Shown: one piece after another, positions 49,413 through 60,269 of the stretch
Layout: every line of letters begins with the position of its first letter
How positions within the stretch are numbered: the first letter of the stretch is position 1
DNA from: Cololabis saira
Lineage: Eukaryota > Chordata > Actinopteri > Beloniformes > Belonidae
NCBI RefSeq assembly: GCF_033807715.1
Contig: NC_084599.1
Span: 5,101,625-5,165,624, forward strand
Reading direction: 5' to 3'
DNA: 64,000 bases
Position numbers and translations under genes: made by a program
The notes under the pieces: model-generated
What the model was told of the DNA's origin: nothing
The model's database searches: none
The model's input: the letters and a program-made list of their open reading frames with translations, nothing else

Positions 49413-50867
49413 TTGGTCCCCCTCATTTCTGCCATCATCCACTCCTCTCTCACCACTGGAACTGTTCCTTCATCATTCAAAATTGCTGCAATAACCCCAA
49501 TCCTGAAAAAACCTGGTGCAGATCCTACCAACTTCAATAATTTCCGTCCTATCTCAAACCTGCCCTTCATTTCCAAGATCTTCGAAAAAATAGTCACTAC
49601 ACAACTCCAGCACCATTTATCACTTAACAACTTGTATGAACAATTCCAGTCTGGCTTCCGCCCCCTCCATAGCACCGAAACTGCACTTGTAAAAATAACC
49701 AATGACCTCCTCATGGCAGCTGATTCTGGTTTACTCACTATCCTCATCCTCCTTGACCTGAGTGCGGCCTTCGACACCATCAGCCACCCCATCCTCCTCA
49801 ATAGACTTCGCGCCATCGGCATCACCCACACTCCTCTAAACTGGTTCAGTTCCTACCTCACAGGCCGCACTCAGTTCATTCAACTTAAATCTTTCACATC
49901 CCAGCCTTCCCCTGTCACTTCAGGTGTGCCCCAGGGCTCTGTCCTGGGGCCCCTCCTTTTCATCATCTATCTTCTCCCCCTCGGCAACATCTTCCGTAAG
50001 TACAACATCAGCTTTCACTGCTACGCGGATGACACCCAGCTCTACCTCTCCAGTAAGTCCACCTCCACCCTCCCACCTTCGTCCCTTGCTGACTGCCTAA
50101 CAGATATCAAATCCTGGTTCTCTTCCAACTTCCTCAAATTAAACAGTGACAAAACCGAGGTCCTCCTCATTGGTTCTAAATCAACATTATCCAAAACCGA
50201 CAGTTTCCCTATACTCATTGACAACTCCACTGTTTCCCCCTCCCCACAGGTCAAGAGTCTGGGTGTCATCCTCGACAGTACCCTATCTTTTCATTCTCAT
50301 ATCAACAACATTACCCGGTCCGCTTATTTCCACCTGCGCAACATCAACCGCCTCCGCCCCTCCCTCACCCCCCACACCACTTCTATTCTCGTGCATAGCC
50401 TCGTCACTTCCCGCCTTGACTATTGTAACTCTCTCCTCTCCGGTGTCATTCACAAATTCCTCCACAAACTCCAGTTAGTCCAGAATTCAGCTGCCCGCAT
50501 CATCTCAAGGACCCCATCCATCAACCACATCCCCCCCGTCCTACAACAGCTCCACTGGCTTCCAATAAAACACAGAATCCACTTCAAAATCCTTCTCCTA
50601 ACATTCAAGTCAATCCACAACCATGCCCCTCCCTACCTGTCGGACCTCCTCCACGTCGCCACGCCCTCACGCACCCTCAGATCCTCCTCCTCCATCCACC
50701 TGACTGTTCCACCTGCCCGTCTTGCCACCATGGGGAGCAGAGCATTCAGCCGCTCTGCTCCCCGTCTCTGGAACAGCCTACCACCGGATCTCAGGAACAC
50801 CACCTCACTCCCTCACTTCAAATCCAAACTGAAAACCCACCTGTTCAGAACTGCCTTCTCCCTCTGA
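49413..50867 (+). CDS. L2 LINE reverse transcriptase, 484-codon open frame
   Basis: The RT domain is complete: [33 protein letters not shown] (first catalytic Asp), [14 protein letters not shown] and CYADDTQLY (catalytic YADD), then the thumb with [15 protein letters not shown] and the C-terminal [14 protein letters not shown] and [10 protein letters not shown]. The stop at 50867 is natural. The upstream stop means that this copy lacks a joined endonuclease-RT protein. Confidence 0.9.
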   Translation: MVPLISAIIHSSLTTGTVPSSFKIAAITPILKKPGADPTNFNNFRPISNLPFISKIFEKIVTTQLQHHLSLNNLYEQFQSGFRPLHSTETALVKITNDLLMAADSGLLTILILLDLSAAFDTISHPILLNRLRAIGITHTPLNWFSSYLTGRTQFIQLKSFTSQPSPVTSGVPQGSVLGPLLFIIYLLPLGNIFRKYNISFHCYADDTQLYLSSKSTSTLPPSSLADCLTDIKSWFSSNFLKLNSDKTEVLLIGSKSTLSKTDSFPILIDNSTVSPSPQVKSLGVILDSTLSFHSHINNITRSAYFHLRNINRLRPSLTPHTTSILVHSLVTSRLDYCNSLLSGVIHKFLHKLQLVQNSAARIISRTPSINHIPPVLQQLHWLPIKHRIHFKILLLTFKSIHNHAPPYLSDLLHVATPSRTLRSSSSIHLTVPPARLATMGSRAFSRSAPRLWNSLPPDLRNTTSLPHFKSKLKTHLFRTAFSL

Positions 50868-51286
50868 CCCCACTTGCACTGTGTCATTGTCGTGGTTTTT
50901 TAACTTAATCTGAGTATTTGTTTACCCCCTAGCTTTTATTACTATGTTATACTGTTTTTAACCATTGTACGGCAACCTTGACTGTTTAGAAAGGCGCCTT
51001 CAAATAAAATGTATTATTATTATTATTATTTTCGTCTCGACTACGAATCGAGAAGGAGGGGGAAGTGATTTATGCCGTAAAGCAGTCAAAGCCGTAAAAA
51101 ATGTGTAGTTTTTTAGTGTGGCAGGGTTCCTACCATGCTCCTCAAAGTTACATAGTGCCAGTGAAGGTGATACAGACCCCTCAGACCATGACAGAGGTTC
51201 ATTAAACCTGTTGGAAGTTGATGTTCCATCACAATGACTCTGGAAATACGATATTAAGGTGGAAAAGTTACATAGTGCTGCTTTAA

Positions 51287-52715
51287 AGCAAAGAGTGATG
51301 CACTTCAGGCTACTGAGAAGTTTTTAGCCGACGTAGCGCCTTATGGCAATGTAAAATGCATACGGTCAGACAACAGAACCGAGTTCACTAACCGAGAGTT
51401 CCAGACACTACTGAGGAAGAACAGAATCAGACATGAGACGTCCTGTCCTTACTCCCCGCACCAGAACGGGATAGCTGAGAGGGAAGGACGTACTCTTTTC
51501 GAGATGGCCAGATGTAAGCTTATAGACAGTAACTTACCTAAGAGTCTGTGGCACTATTCCGTTCAGGAAGCAGCATACTCAAGGAATCAGTGCTTTAATA
51601 AGCACACAGGCACCGCCCCATACACAGCACTGAGAGGGAAAGAGTGTAATCTAGCCAGGATGCACAAGTTTGGATCAGTGTGTTACGCCTACCAACAGGA
51701 CAGAGGTAAACTAGAATCTAGGTTTGATAGAGGACTCTTTGTAGGGCATGACAAGGGCAGTCCTGCTTTTCTAGTTTATTATCCCGGTAAAGGGAATGTG
51801 CAGAAGCACAGACTGGTAAAGTTTGTCACCCAGACAACACGTGAGAACGAGACACAGACGCAGGAGCTAGGAATGGACCCTAGAACAGATGGTGAGGAGA
51901 GATATACACCACAGTCTAGTGTGAGCACAGACGAGCAGGCTGATGGTCCACAGTCAACTGAGGATGGTGGCGAGAAGCACCCCAGGGTGACGTCACATGC
52001 CTCAAGCAGTGGGAGATATCCCACCCGAGAGCGTAAACCGCCGGGGTATCTGAGAGGTTATATTACTCAGGAGGACGGTAAGGAGGATGACAGTAGTCTC
52101 ACCAGCATAGACTATTGCTATAGAGCGGTGTGTTGTGTACCGACAACCTTTAAAGAGGTCATGACATCACCAGCGTCAGGAAAGTGGCAGAGAGCGATGG
52201 ACGAGGAAATTAAGTCCTTAGAGGACAACCGGACCTTTACTTTGACTAAGTTGCCAGAGGGCAGAAAGACAGTGGGAGGAAGATGGGTATACTCCATCAA
52301 AGAGGACAGTGACGGACACGAGCAATACAAGGCTTGGTTTGTAGCCAAAGGATACAGTCAGAGGGCGGGGATAGATTACGGTGAAACATTCTCGCCTACA
52401 GAAAATCTGACCAGTGTTCGTGTAGTGATGCAGAAGGCAGCCCAAGACAACTTGATCTTACATCAAATGGACGTTGAAACAGCGTATCTGCACGCGCCCA
52501 TAGACAGAGATATTTACATGGAACAGCCTGAGGGTTATGAGAAAGAGGGAGAGAAGCTAGTATGTAAGCTAGAGAAGTCCATTTACGTCTGAAACAGTCA
52601 GGGCATAATTGGAATGAGATGCTTCACACATGCCTGATAGAAGACAACTTCACACAGAACCCTGCAGACCACTGTGTGTACACTAAAGAGTCTAAAGAGG
52701 CAGAGAAGGTAATCT
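51287..52715 (+). pseudogene. Copia integrase (second part) and truncated RT
   Basis: The integrase core resumes with RSDNRTEF (second Asp) and HQNGIAEREGRTLFE (Glu), followed by the C-terminal GYxxGHDKG-like region. The RT starts with DEEIKSLEDNRTF, then RWVYSIKED, AWFVAKGYSQRAGIDYGETF and QMDVETAYLHAPI. A stop at 52592 and a cut near 52715 end it before the catalytic YVDD. Confidence 0.88.
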
Positions 52716-52810
52716 GAATTTACATCTGAATTTTTTTTTGCGTATGCAAAAATTCCACGCACGGATTCACGTTGAAATCCACGCACTCTTTGTACACGAG
52801 GCCCCTGCAG

Positions 52811-53028
52811 CACGTTTTGAAGCAAAGTACTTTCAGCTTGAGATTCTCGGGGAAGGAGGCTTCGGATCAATTTATTCTGGGAGAAGAAGAGCTGATCATT
52901 TCCCAGTAGGTATCACACCTCTCTTCTCAAGCCTCATGAGTACCGACTCTATCTGACACACTGCTGACTCTGACCTGCAGGTGGCCATCAAACACATCCC
53001 TAAAGGGAGGGTGGAGACTCCAACAGTG
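52811..53028 (+). CDS. PIM-like protein kinase, two N-lobe exons (fragment)
   Basis: Exon 52811-52905 encodes ARFEAKYFQLEILGEGGFGS with the Gly-rich ATP loop. Exon 52981-53028 starts VAIKHIPKGRV with the ATP-binding Lys. Donors GTAGGT and GTGAGC and acceptor GCAG fit. PIM-type Ser/Thr kinases are strongly expanded in fish. The catalytic and activation loops should follow but are not in this window: after 53030 only non-coding DNA and a minisatellite are seen before the opposite-strand spag16. Upstream exons must lie left of the transposon nest, and I did not find them. A gene fragment is likely. Confidence 0.75.
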
Positions 53029-53225
53029 GTGAGCAGTCTGATCCTCAGTTTTGTTCTCCCATTACGTTGTTGGCGATGAGGAAGTCACACATACAAAACT
53101 GCATCTACTTCATCATCAGTGTTATTATTGTCAGTACTTTTATTTTGAAAATTATAACCTGTTCTGATCTGGGAAATAAAGCAGTGGTCGGACCTGTCAC
53201 AATGTGGATTGAGTATCCTTAACAC

Positions 53226-53815
53226 CCCCGTTTCCTCATGTTTCCTAATCCACTTCCCCCACCTTCCTCTTCATCCACTTCCACATCTGTTTTCTCATCC
53301 ACTACTCCCTCACTTCCTCACCCACTTCCTCCTCATCCACTACCCCCCACTTCCTCATCCACCCCCCACTTCCTTCTCATCCACTCCCCCCCCAACTTCC
53401 TCATCCACTACCCCCCAATTCCTCATCCACTTCCACACCCATTTCCACTTCCGTTTTGTCATCTACTTCTGTTTCCTCATCCACTACCCCCGTTTCCTCA
53501 TCTACTTCCTCATCCACTTCCACACCCATTTCCACTTCTGTTTCCTCATCTACCTCCGTTTCCTCATCCACTTCCCCTCGCTTCCTCATCTGTTTCCTCA
53601 TGTTTCCTCGTCTACTTCTTCATCTGTTTCCTCATGTTTCCTCATCTACTTCCTCATCTGTTTCCTCGTCTACTTTCTCATCCACTTCCACACCCATTTC
53701 CAGTTCCGTTTCCTCATTTACTTCCGTTTGCTCATCCACTTCCCCCCGTTTCCTCATCCACTTCCTCATCTACTACCTCATCCACTTCCTCATCTGTTTC
53801 CTCATGTGGATTTTA
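53226..53815. repeat. Pyrimidine-rich minisatellite (TTCCTCATCCACTTCC)
   Basis: About 590 bp of irregular 14-18-bp units, almost all C and T with CATCCACTT cores. Long frames on both strands are low-complexity artefacts. It lies between the PIM-like fragment and the 3' end of spag16. Confidence 0.93.
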
Positions 53816-53950
53816 CATATTTTAAAACTTAAATTTCTAATAGTTGCTACATGACTCCTTTTTCCAAGATATCAGCTCACAGATTAGAGAAAACAGGAAA
53901 CCAGAGCAGATGGAGGCTCAGAACATGTTTAATCAATCCTCAATAACCAA

Positions 53951-54741
53951 TCAGGACCAGACATTGATCCGCCCGTCCCTCCCCGCGGACACCAGCGTTC
54001 CTCCTCCCCAGAACGCCACGCCCTGCGCCCCGCCGCCGTGGGCGTGTCCCGCCAGCTCCTCCACCCTCCACGGCGTCACCTCCACCAGCCGCAGCGAGCC
54101 GTCACCGCCGGCCGCCGCCAGCCACGCCCCCGAGCCGCTGAATGCCACGTGGTTGACCGCCGGCCCGACGTCCAGCGTGCTCACCGGGGACTCCGGCTTC
54201 CTTGTGTCCCAGAGATGGACGACCCCGCCGGCGTCGCAGGACGCCACCACGTGGGTGACAAGGCTCCCGGCGACAGCGTTGCACGGGGAGCCGTGGCCGC
54301 GCATGACCACGGTGCACGCGGCCATCCTCGCGTCCCATTGGACAACGGTCCGGTCCGACGAGCAGGTGAGGAGGAGGTTGGACGCGGGCAGGAAGCAGAC
54401 GCCGTTGACGGAGGCGGCGTGGCAGCGGAGCGTGAGCCGGCAGCGGTGGCTGCACAGGTCCCACACCTTGGCGGTGCGGTCGGCGGAACACGAGGCGAGG
54501 AAGTCCCCGCAGGAGTGGAAGGAGCAGCCCCAGGCGGGCTGGCGGTGGCCGCGGAGGGTGAGCACGGAGCGGCCGCCGCCGCGGCGGAGCAGATCCCACA
54601 GCTGCAACGTCGTGTCTCCGCTGGTTGTGGCCAATTTGGAGCCGTCGGGATGGAAGCTGCAGGCCGTCAGCCAATCGGAGTGGCCCTCGCCGGTGAGCAG
54701 CAGCTGGCCCACCTGAAATCAGATATACAATTCCTGAGGTG

Positions 54742-54829
<88 letters not shown>

Positions 54830-57800
54830 CACATACTACTACTACTACTACTACTACTGTCATTTAGCAGACGCTTTTATCCAAAGCGAGTTACATCATG
54901 GAGCAATTAGGGTTAAGGCCTTGCCCAAACTCCACCCCACCGACATGTGCGCTAGGAGTTATTGTGCTGACATATTTAGGGATATTAACAGCTAGTCCTA
55001 TTAAGGCCACGTTTACACATAGATTTACACACGTATTTACAAAAACAGATATTTCCCCCTCTAAGTTTTGAAAAATACCATCATTTACACGAAGAAGCAT
55101 AAAGTCATGCTAGCCAATCGGAATCCTGGAAAAAAAACATCAACAAATGACACGAGTAACTTCCAGTTACTTCCAAGATGAACCAGAGTCTTTGGTTTGG
55201 AGTGACAGAGAAGTGGAGTTACTTTTAAGTGCGACTTTAGAATATAAAACAGGTAAAAGAAAATATTGACGGTGGCCAAAAAAATTGTAAACAGGTCGTA
55301 CACATGACGCTGGTGAAGTTCCTGTCGCATAATGTGACGTTCTGAAGCCTAAATGTCCATTTCCCTCTGTTTACAATCAAACGTGAAGACGGAGTTTTTG
55401 CAAATCTCCACTTCGGCCGGAATTTTCAGAAATGATTGTTTTTGGTGACTTTGGGCCAATCCCAATGTTCACCCTACTCACTATCACTAGCCCTCACTCA
55501 CTACCACTAGCCCTCAAAATGAAGCCACAAGGGGTAGGGCTTTGTAATTTTCCTTAGGGATTGGGACACCACTTGCGGTGGGACTGCGTGGTTTACGTTC
55601 GGGTACGTAAGCGGTCCTGGGCATTTCACAGATTTTTGTGAGATCAGGTTGAAAACGTTGCAGCTTCACATAGAAGGTGGGCAAAAACACGCAAACACAT
55701 AAGGAAACTTTATTTCTACTATTATCAATCTACAATATCTAGGCCATTCAAGCCGTGTCATGTGGAGAAAACTCTCGTAACAAGCAGGTTTACAGGTGAC
55801 AGGCGCGGTGGGAGCATGAGGCTCCTTTTAAGAAATGAGACTCTAGCGCCACCCTTCGCCACGACGGCCCTCGGGGGTACTGCAGCCAACAGTGAAGCCG
55901 GCACGGGAGAATGGGGAGAACGTGCATGCAGCGTCATGTGACGTCACATCCACAGGACAGCGCGGGAAATTCCGGTCACAATTGCAGCACATTTTGCAGC
56001 ACACAGCCTGTTCAAGGCAACGGAGAGATACACTAGAGGGCTCATTTGTTTTGGTTTGGAACACTTCATCTGACATTATTACTAGAAAACTTAAAACGTA
56101 TACGAATTTTTTTCACAAAATCCTGCCTCAATCCTGCCTCATGCTCCTTTAAGCCTGAATTATGGTTCCGCGTTAAATTGACGCAGAGCCTACGGCGTAG
56201 GGTACGCGGCGACGCGCACCCTACGCCATAGGCTCTGTGTTGGTGTAACACGGAACTATAAATCAGCCTTTATTCTGGCGAGATCTGAAAAAACTTCGCA
56301 ACAACGAGCAAGCGAGTGGTTATGTACATTCACTGAGTGAATATTATGAAAGTAAAATATATATTTCTCGCTAGAAATGTAATCAAAACGCATTTTTATG
56401 CAGAAACTAACTCAAAATATTGATTTATTCAATAAAAGAAATGTCCGCAATGTTTTTTTGTTTGATTCAGTATGCGAATGATGACATAAAGCATTCTGGG
56501 AAATTTTCTCTGGCCCTCGGTTGGCCAGTCAGCATCTGAAATCCCTCGCTCTGAAGGGCTAGATTCATCTATGACTACATTTACATGCAGTCAAAATTCG
56601 GGTTATTGCTAATATTCCGGTTACTGAAACATTCAGAATATTCTGTTTACATGGTAATTAATCATTTGGGATATCTGGATCAAACCAGCGACGCGCGGAG
56701 AACGTGATGACGCAATTCCCGTCATTTCCGCTTCTTCTTCCTGTATCCAAATTCAAAACAAATGCTGCTTCGTGCAACTAATATATCTCAGGGCTCCAGA
56801 CTAACTTTTTTCACTAGGAGCACAGTAGCCCCTAAGTGAAAATTTTTAGGGGCACAATCAGAAATTTTAGGAGCGCACATCGTTTATCGACACGCTAACC
56901 AAATTTTTACATTTCTACTACATTTCAGTGTATTAGTAATACGTATTTCATAATAGATTAATGAATTACCACAATGTGCTGTTTCAAATGCAGTGTTACA
57001 TTTTATTGTGCACTTTTAAAGATGCCGCAACATAAAGTAAACTGACAGCACCATTGCTGTCATTATATATAAAAAAACCATACATTCACATGATAAAAAA
57101 GTGCTTGGTAACAAAGTGCTTAGTAACCAGCCATGAGCCAATAAGCCATGAATTTAACTGTTAAACACAGTACTTAACAAATGTACAAATATATATAATA
57201 TATATATATATATATAATATATAACATTTCCCTACTTGTGTCTTTACTAAAACCCTGAACCTAAACCAGTTGACCAAATTCACTGCCTTCACTCAAATAA
57301 CTAAGGATCTTACCAAGAAATATTCTTATTTCTAACCTAAAAATGCCATTACACCTGATAACACACATCACTTAAAAGGTTAGGTGTTTTTCCCACGTGT
57401 TAAAATTTAACTTTCATCAAATTTTAAGTTCTAGTTACGTTTTAAGTTAGAGTTTTGGCAGTGTTCAAAATAAAATTATGAGACCTGCTGTATTGGAGAA
57501 CATTTTCTTTTTTTTTTTTCTTTACCGGGTGAAGGCTGATTTATGGTTCCGCGTTACAACAACGCAGAGCATACGCCGTAGGCTACGGCGTGGCTCTGCG
57601 TCGATTTAAGGCGGAACCATAGTTCAGGCGGGGAACATATCAGAAAAAACAACCAGAAGAATATAGAGTGGATTAAAAATAAAAGTTAAGCACTGAGCTA
57701 CATGTGTCTCCCGTCTGGGCCATTGCAGACTCATTGCCTGAGCAAGATGTTACTAAAACCAAACATACCCGCCGTCTCTTTCTTATGTGCGCGTCGCGGC

Positions 57801-58091
57801 GGTGCTGTGTCGCATTAAATGGGGTCCGGGCGTAATACCTGCTTTGAGCTGGTGAAGTTAAACGAAAAAAAAAAAAAAAATAAATAGATCCCCCGACTCA
57901 TTCCCTTTCACACTCATTGGCCTGCAATATGCGGGTTCATTGACGCACTCCCTCCACGTTTAACGTGTAAAAAAAAAAAAAAAAAAAAAAAATTTACTGG
58001 TCGCACGTGTGCGAGTGGACATGAAATTCAGTCGCACATACTCAAATTTTGGTCGCAAAATGCGAGCATTTGGTCGCAGTCTGGAGCCCTG

Positions 58092-58180
<89 letters not shown>

Positions 58181-59031
58181 ATAGATTAATGATTAGATTA
58201 ATTTCATTAGTTGCATGAAAAAACAACATTATTAGTCGGTTGTCTCATTGATGTTGTTGCTCTTCATTTGAAACGACCTACGTCATCCTCCGTGACGTCA
58301 CAGACCCCCGCATCGTCCCGCAGCCCCCGCAGCGACCACAGCCTCCAGCTGCGGTCGTCGCTGCCCGAGGCCAGCAGCGGCTCCCCCGGGTGGGCGGCCA
58401 CGCAGCTCGCGGGGAGGTCGTGGGCCCGGATGGAGCCCCGGAGCCGGAGGGAGCCCTTCCTCCAGGGCTGGCCGGGACTCGGGGCCGCTGGGCGGACGGG
58501 GAACTCCGAGTCTCGCGGCGGCCTCTGCTCCGGTGGTTCCTCGGGAGTCTCCTCCTCCTCCTCCGGTCCCGGGTCCTGACTGGGGTCCTGACTCGGGTCC
58601 CGGTCCCTCCCAAGGCGGAGCAGGACCCTGTGCCTCAGCGCTGCCCGGTGCTGGACGCCCAGGCGGCTCAGCGCGGGTCCGAGCGAGTCCCGGTGGCCCC
58701 TCAGCCGCCTCAGATCCCCGGCGAGCGAGCGCTTCTCCTCGGCCACGCGCCGCGACTGCTCCCGGTGGAAGTCCCGCTCCCGCCGCGTCCTCGCCAGTCC
58801 CTCCGCGGCGGCCTGGACCTCCCGCTGGAGGAGCTCCGTGTCCCCGCGGACCCGCTCCAGCTCGGCCCGCCCGTGGGAGCGGGCGTCCCGGGTGAACCAC
58901 TCCGTCTGGAACCCGGCCAGGGTCCGGCTCAGGCCGGCCCCGTGGACAAAGTTCTGCAGGAAATCCTCCACCGCCTCCGGGACGCCGTCCTTCAGGGTCT
59001 CGTCGTCGTTTGTGTCTCTCTTGTGCTCCAT
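53951..59031 (-). CDS. spag16: Sperm-associated antigen 16-like (PF20) WD40 protein, 2 exons, 503 aa
   Basis: SPAG16 is a central-apparatus protein of motile cilia and sperm flagella. Exon 1 (59031-58282) encodes FLQNFVHGAGLSRTLAGFQ with the conserved EWF, a coiled coil (about residues 55-130), an acidic linker and the first WD repeat (SGSDDRSWRLW). Exon 2 (54712-53951) encodes the remaining repeats: TGEGHSDWLTACSFHP, LASCSADRTAKVWDL, TCSSDRTVVQWD and the final SAGRDGRINVWS. The join is phase 0 (GAC/GTAGGT to TTTCAG/GTG). Known SPAG16 proteins are about 600 aa, so the N-terminus is short. Mammalian SPAG16 has many introns; here there is one, and the exons are far richer in GC than their surroundings. 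An ATTAAA poly-A signal lies near 53930. Confidence 0.85.
54748..54857. repeat. (AT)n and (ACT)n microsatellites
   Basis: About 75 bp of AT repeat is followed by eight ACT units. It lies about 35 bp inside the spag16 intron, next to the acceptor. Confidence 0.95.
54858..54945. repeat. Common fish SINE-like repeat fragment
   Basis: CATTTAGCAGACGCTTTTAT and CCAAAGCGAGTTACAT are a widespread teleost repeat segment. Only a short piece is present. Confidence 0.6.
55000..55450. mobile_element. Relic related to the GACCCCGTCC MITE
   Basis: It contains CAGATATTTCCCCCTCTAAG near the left and CATAATGTGACGTTCTGAAG and CGGAGTTTTTGCAAATCTCC near the right, similar to 36560-37030. The terminal repeats are degraded. 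Confidence 0.55.
55455..56570 (-). mobile_element. Harbinger-related relic, inverted
   Basis: The left end GGGCCAATCCCAATG matches the Harbinger terminus at 14177. 56320-56565 is the reverse complement of the 5' region of that element (11400-11640), with mismatches. The Myb-like exons are missing, and a palindromic MITE is inserted at 56151-56270. Confidence 0.7.
56151..56270. mobile_element. Palindromic MITE, GGCTGATTTATGG family
   Basis: The arms AAGCCTGAATTATGGTTCCG and the inverted AAGGCTGATTTATAGTTCCG flank a CTACGGCGTAGGGTACG centre. Same family as 16791-16933. Confidence 0.78.
56789..58091. mobile_element. hAT-like non-autonomous element
   Basis: CAGGGCTCCAGACTAACT at the left and AGTCTGGAGCCCTG at the right are inverted termini of hAT type. 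The 8-bp flanks do not agree clearly because of an adjoining AT repeat. It carries A-rich and T-rich runs and a palindromic MITE at 57532-57628. It lies in the spag16 intron. Confidence 0.72.
57532..57628. mobile_element. Palindromic MITE, short copy
   Basis: AAGGCTGATTTATGGTTCCG pairs with the inverted CTGAACTATGGTTCCGCC. Same family as 16791-16933, with a deleted centre. Confidence 0.7.
58093..58185. repeat. (AT)n microsatellite with GTAT tail
   Basis: About 75 bp of AT repeat followed by TGTATGTATGTATATAG, about 100 bp from the spag16 donor site. Confidence 0.93.
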
Positions 59032-59169
59032 GTCGGACGCGGTTCAGTCGCTCCTAGCGACGGCTTCGTTTAAGCGTTGCCATGGTGACGGTTTCGCGCG
59101 TTGTCTCGCGTCGTGTGAATCAGGGAAAACACTTTTTTTGGGACAAAAATTCACAAATAAGGAAATATA

Positions 59170-59532
59170 CAGGACTGTCTCAGAAAATTAGAAAATTGTG
59201 ATAAAGTTCTTTATTTTCTGTAATGCAATTAAAAAAAAATGTCATACATTCTGGATTCATTACAAATCAACTGAAATATTGCAAGCATTTTATTATTTTA
59301 ATATTGCTGATTATGGCTTACAGTTTAAGATTAAGATTCCCCGAATATTCTAATTTTTTGAGATAGGATATTTGAGTTTTCTTAAACTATAAGCCATGAT
59401 CAGCAATATTAAAATAATAAAAGGCTTGCAATATTTCAGTTGATTTGTAATGAATCCAGAATCTATGATATTTTTGTTTTTGTAATTGCATTACAGAAAA
59501 TCACAATATTCGAATTTTCTGAGATAGTCCTG
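59170..59532. mobile_element. Complete palindromic TA-MITE
   Basis: 363 bp from CAGGACTGTCTCAG to its inverse, with TA on both sides. The two arms pair along most of their length. It is the best full copy of the family also present at 11077-14236 and 14656-16708. Confidence 0.88.
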
Positions 59533-59684
59533 TATATATTTATACATATTTTTATTATATATATTTTATACATTTATATTTTTATTATGTATATTTTTAT
59601 ACATTTATGTATTCAAAATAAAAGCAGAATTGTGTTGTCCGGGTGTCCGTGAAGGCCTCACGGGCGGAGAGTTGACTGCATTTA

Positions 59685-60267
59685 TGGCCCTTTTCCACTA
59701 GTATCTCCTCAGCTCTACCCGCCACGCCCCCGTCTTGCGCTTTTCCACTACGGGCCAAGGCGGGCCGAGCCGTGCCAAGCAAATACTTTTTCTGTAACCA
59801 TTCTGGCGAGGTTCTAACCGGGCTGAGCCGGCACTATATCTGACGTCACCCCCCTCCACGCCGCTGATTGGTCGGCGAATCAGGAAGCGGGAGTCAGCGC
59901 GAGAACGACTTGCGGCTCGCTGCGATTTTATTATACAGCGCAAACGTCTGTTTCATGATCCAACTCTGAGGTGCAGATGTTCATAAACATGGTGGCTGAC
60001 GAGAGAATTGAAAAAGGGATGTAGACGGGCGATAAGGAACGATCAGATCTACCAGGAGCTCTGTTTTACTCTCAGCCGCTCGCGGCTCCAGCTGATTTTC
60101 TCATCAGCGCCGACACGAACAAAGGGGTTGCGCAATCGAGTACGTCACAGCAGCTTCACCCCAACATGCCCACTTCTCACCTGGCTGTGGAAAAACAAAC
60201 GAGGACAAAACGGGTAGAGGCGTGACAAGCCGAGTCGGGCTGAATAAGTACTAGTGGAAAAGCGCCA
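59685..60267. mobile_element. TTA-flanked MITE with TGGCCCTTTTCCACTAG ends
   Basis: TGGCCCTTTTCCACTAGTA and TACTAGTGGAAAAGCGCCA are inverted termini. TTA is duplicated (59682-59684 and 60268-60270), as in PIF/Harbinger-type MITEs. There is no coding frame. Confidence 0.82.
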
Positions 60268-60269
60268 TT

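Larger units (their letters stand above)
47330..51030 (+). mobile_element. Nearly complete L2-type LINE
   Basis: An endonuclease (about 48060-49090) and RT (49413-50867) in L2/CR1 arrangement are followed by a short 3' UTR, GGCGCCTTCAAATAAAATG and an ATT repeat tail (51010-51030). The 5' limit is uncertain. It is inserted in the TTAA element. Confidence 0.85.
46097..51282 (+). mobile_element. TTAA-targeted DNA element inside copia
   Basis: TTAA flanks both ends (46093-46096 and 51283-51286). The termini AGCAGCACAATGTAACTTT and inverted AGCAGCACTATGTAACTTT differ at one position. The left part has a coding remnant (KKIMIINGLDPYEIP at about 46350-46395) of the kind seen in fish Kolobok-like elements, so Kolobok is more likely than piggyBac. 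Most of the interior is an inserted LINE and SINE. Confidence 0.8.
43956..52715 (+). mobile_element. Ty1/copia retrotransposon, 3'-truncated and interrupted
   Basis: A 5' LTR (43956-44216), a tRNA primer site, gag, protease, integrase and the beginning of RT are present in copia order. A TTAA element splits the integrase (46097-51282). The sequence stops just before the RT catalytic YVDD at about 52715; RNase H and the 3' LTR are lost. Confidence 0.85.
42385..52804. mobile_element. TIR transposon with GGGCCTC ends, holding a deep nest
   Basis: The left end GGGCCTCATGTACAAA (42385) and right end TTTGTACACGAGGCCC (52804) are inverted repeats. CTG is duplicated (42382-42384 and 52805-52807). 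Its own sequence remains at 42385-42411, 43510-43955 and about 52716-52804; the rest is other elements. No transposase is seen. The superfamily is uncertain: a 3-bp duplication fits Harbinger or CACTA groups. Confidence 0.7.

Noticed and set aside
53209..53854. Frames of 130-207 codons rich in Pro, His, Ser and Phe
   Set aside because: They are products of the CT-rich minisatellite, open in three frames.
53844..54910. 290-codon plus-strand frames over spag16 exon 2
   Set aside because: These are antisense shadows of the GC-rich WD40 exon, which has clear homology on the minus strand.
58278..59191. Other long frames on both strands over spag16 exon 1
   Set aside because: GC-rich composition opens all frames. 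Only the 59031-58282 frame shows SPAG16 motifs.
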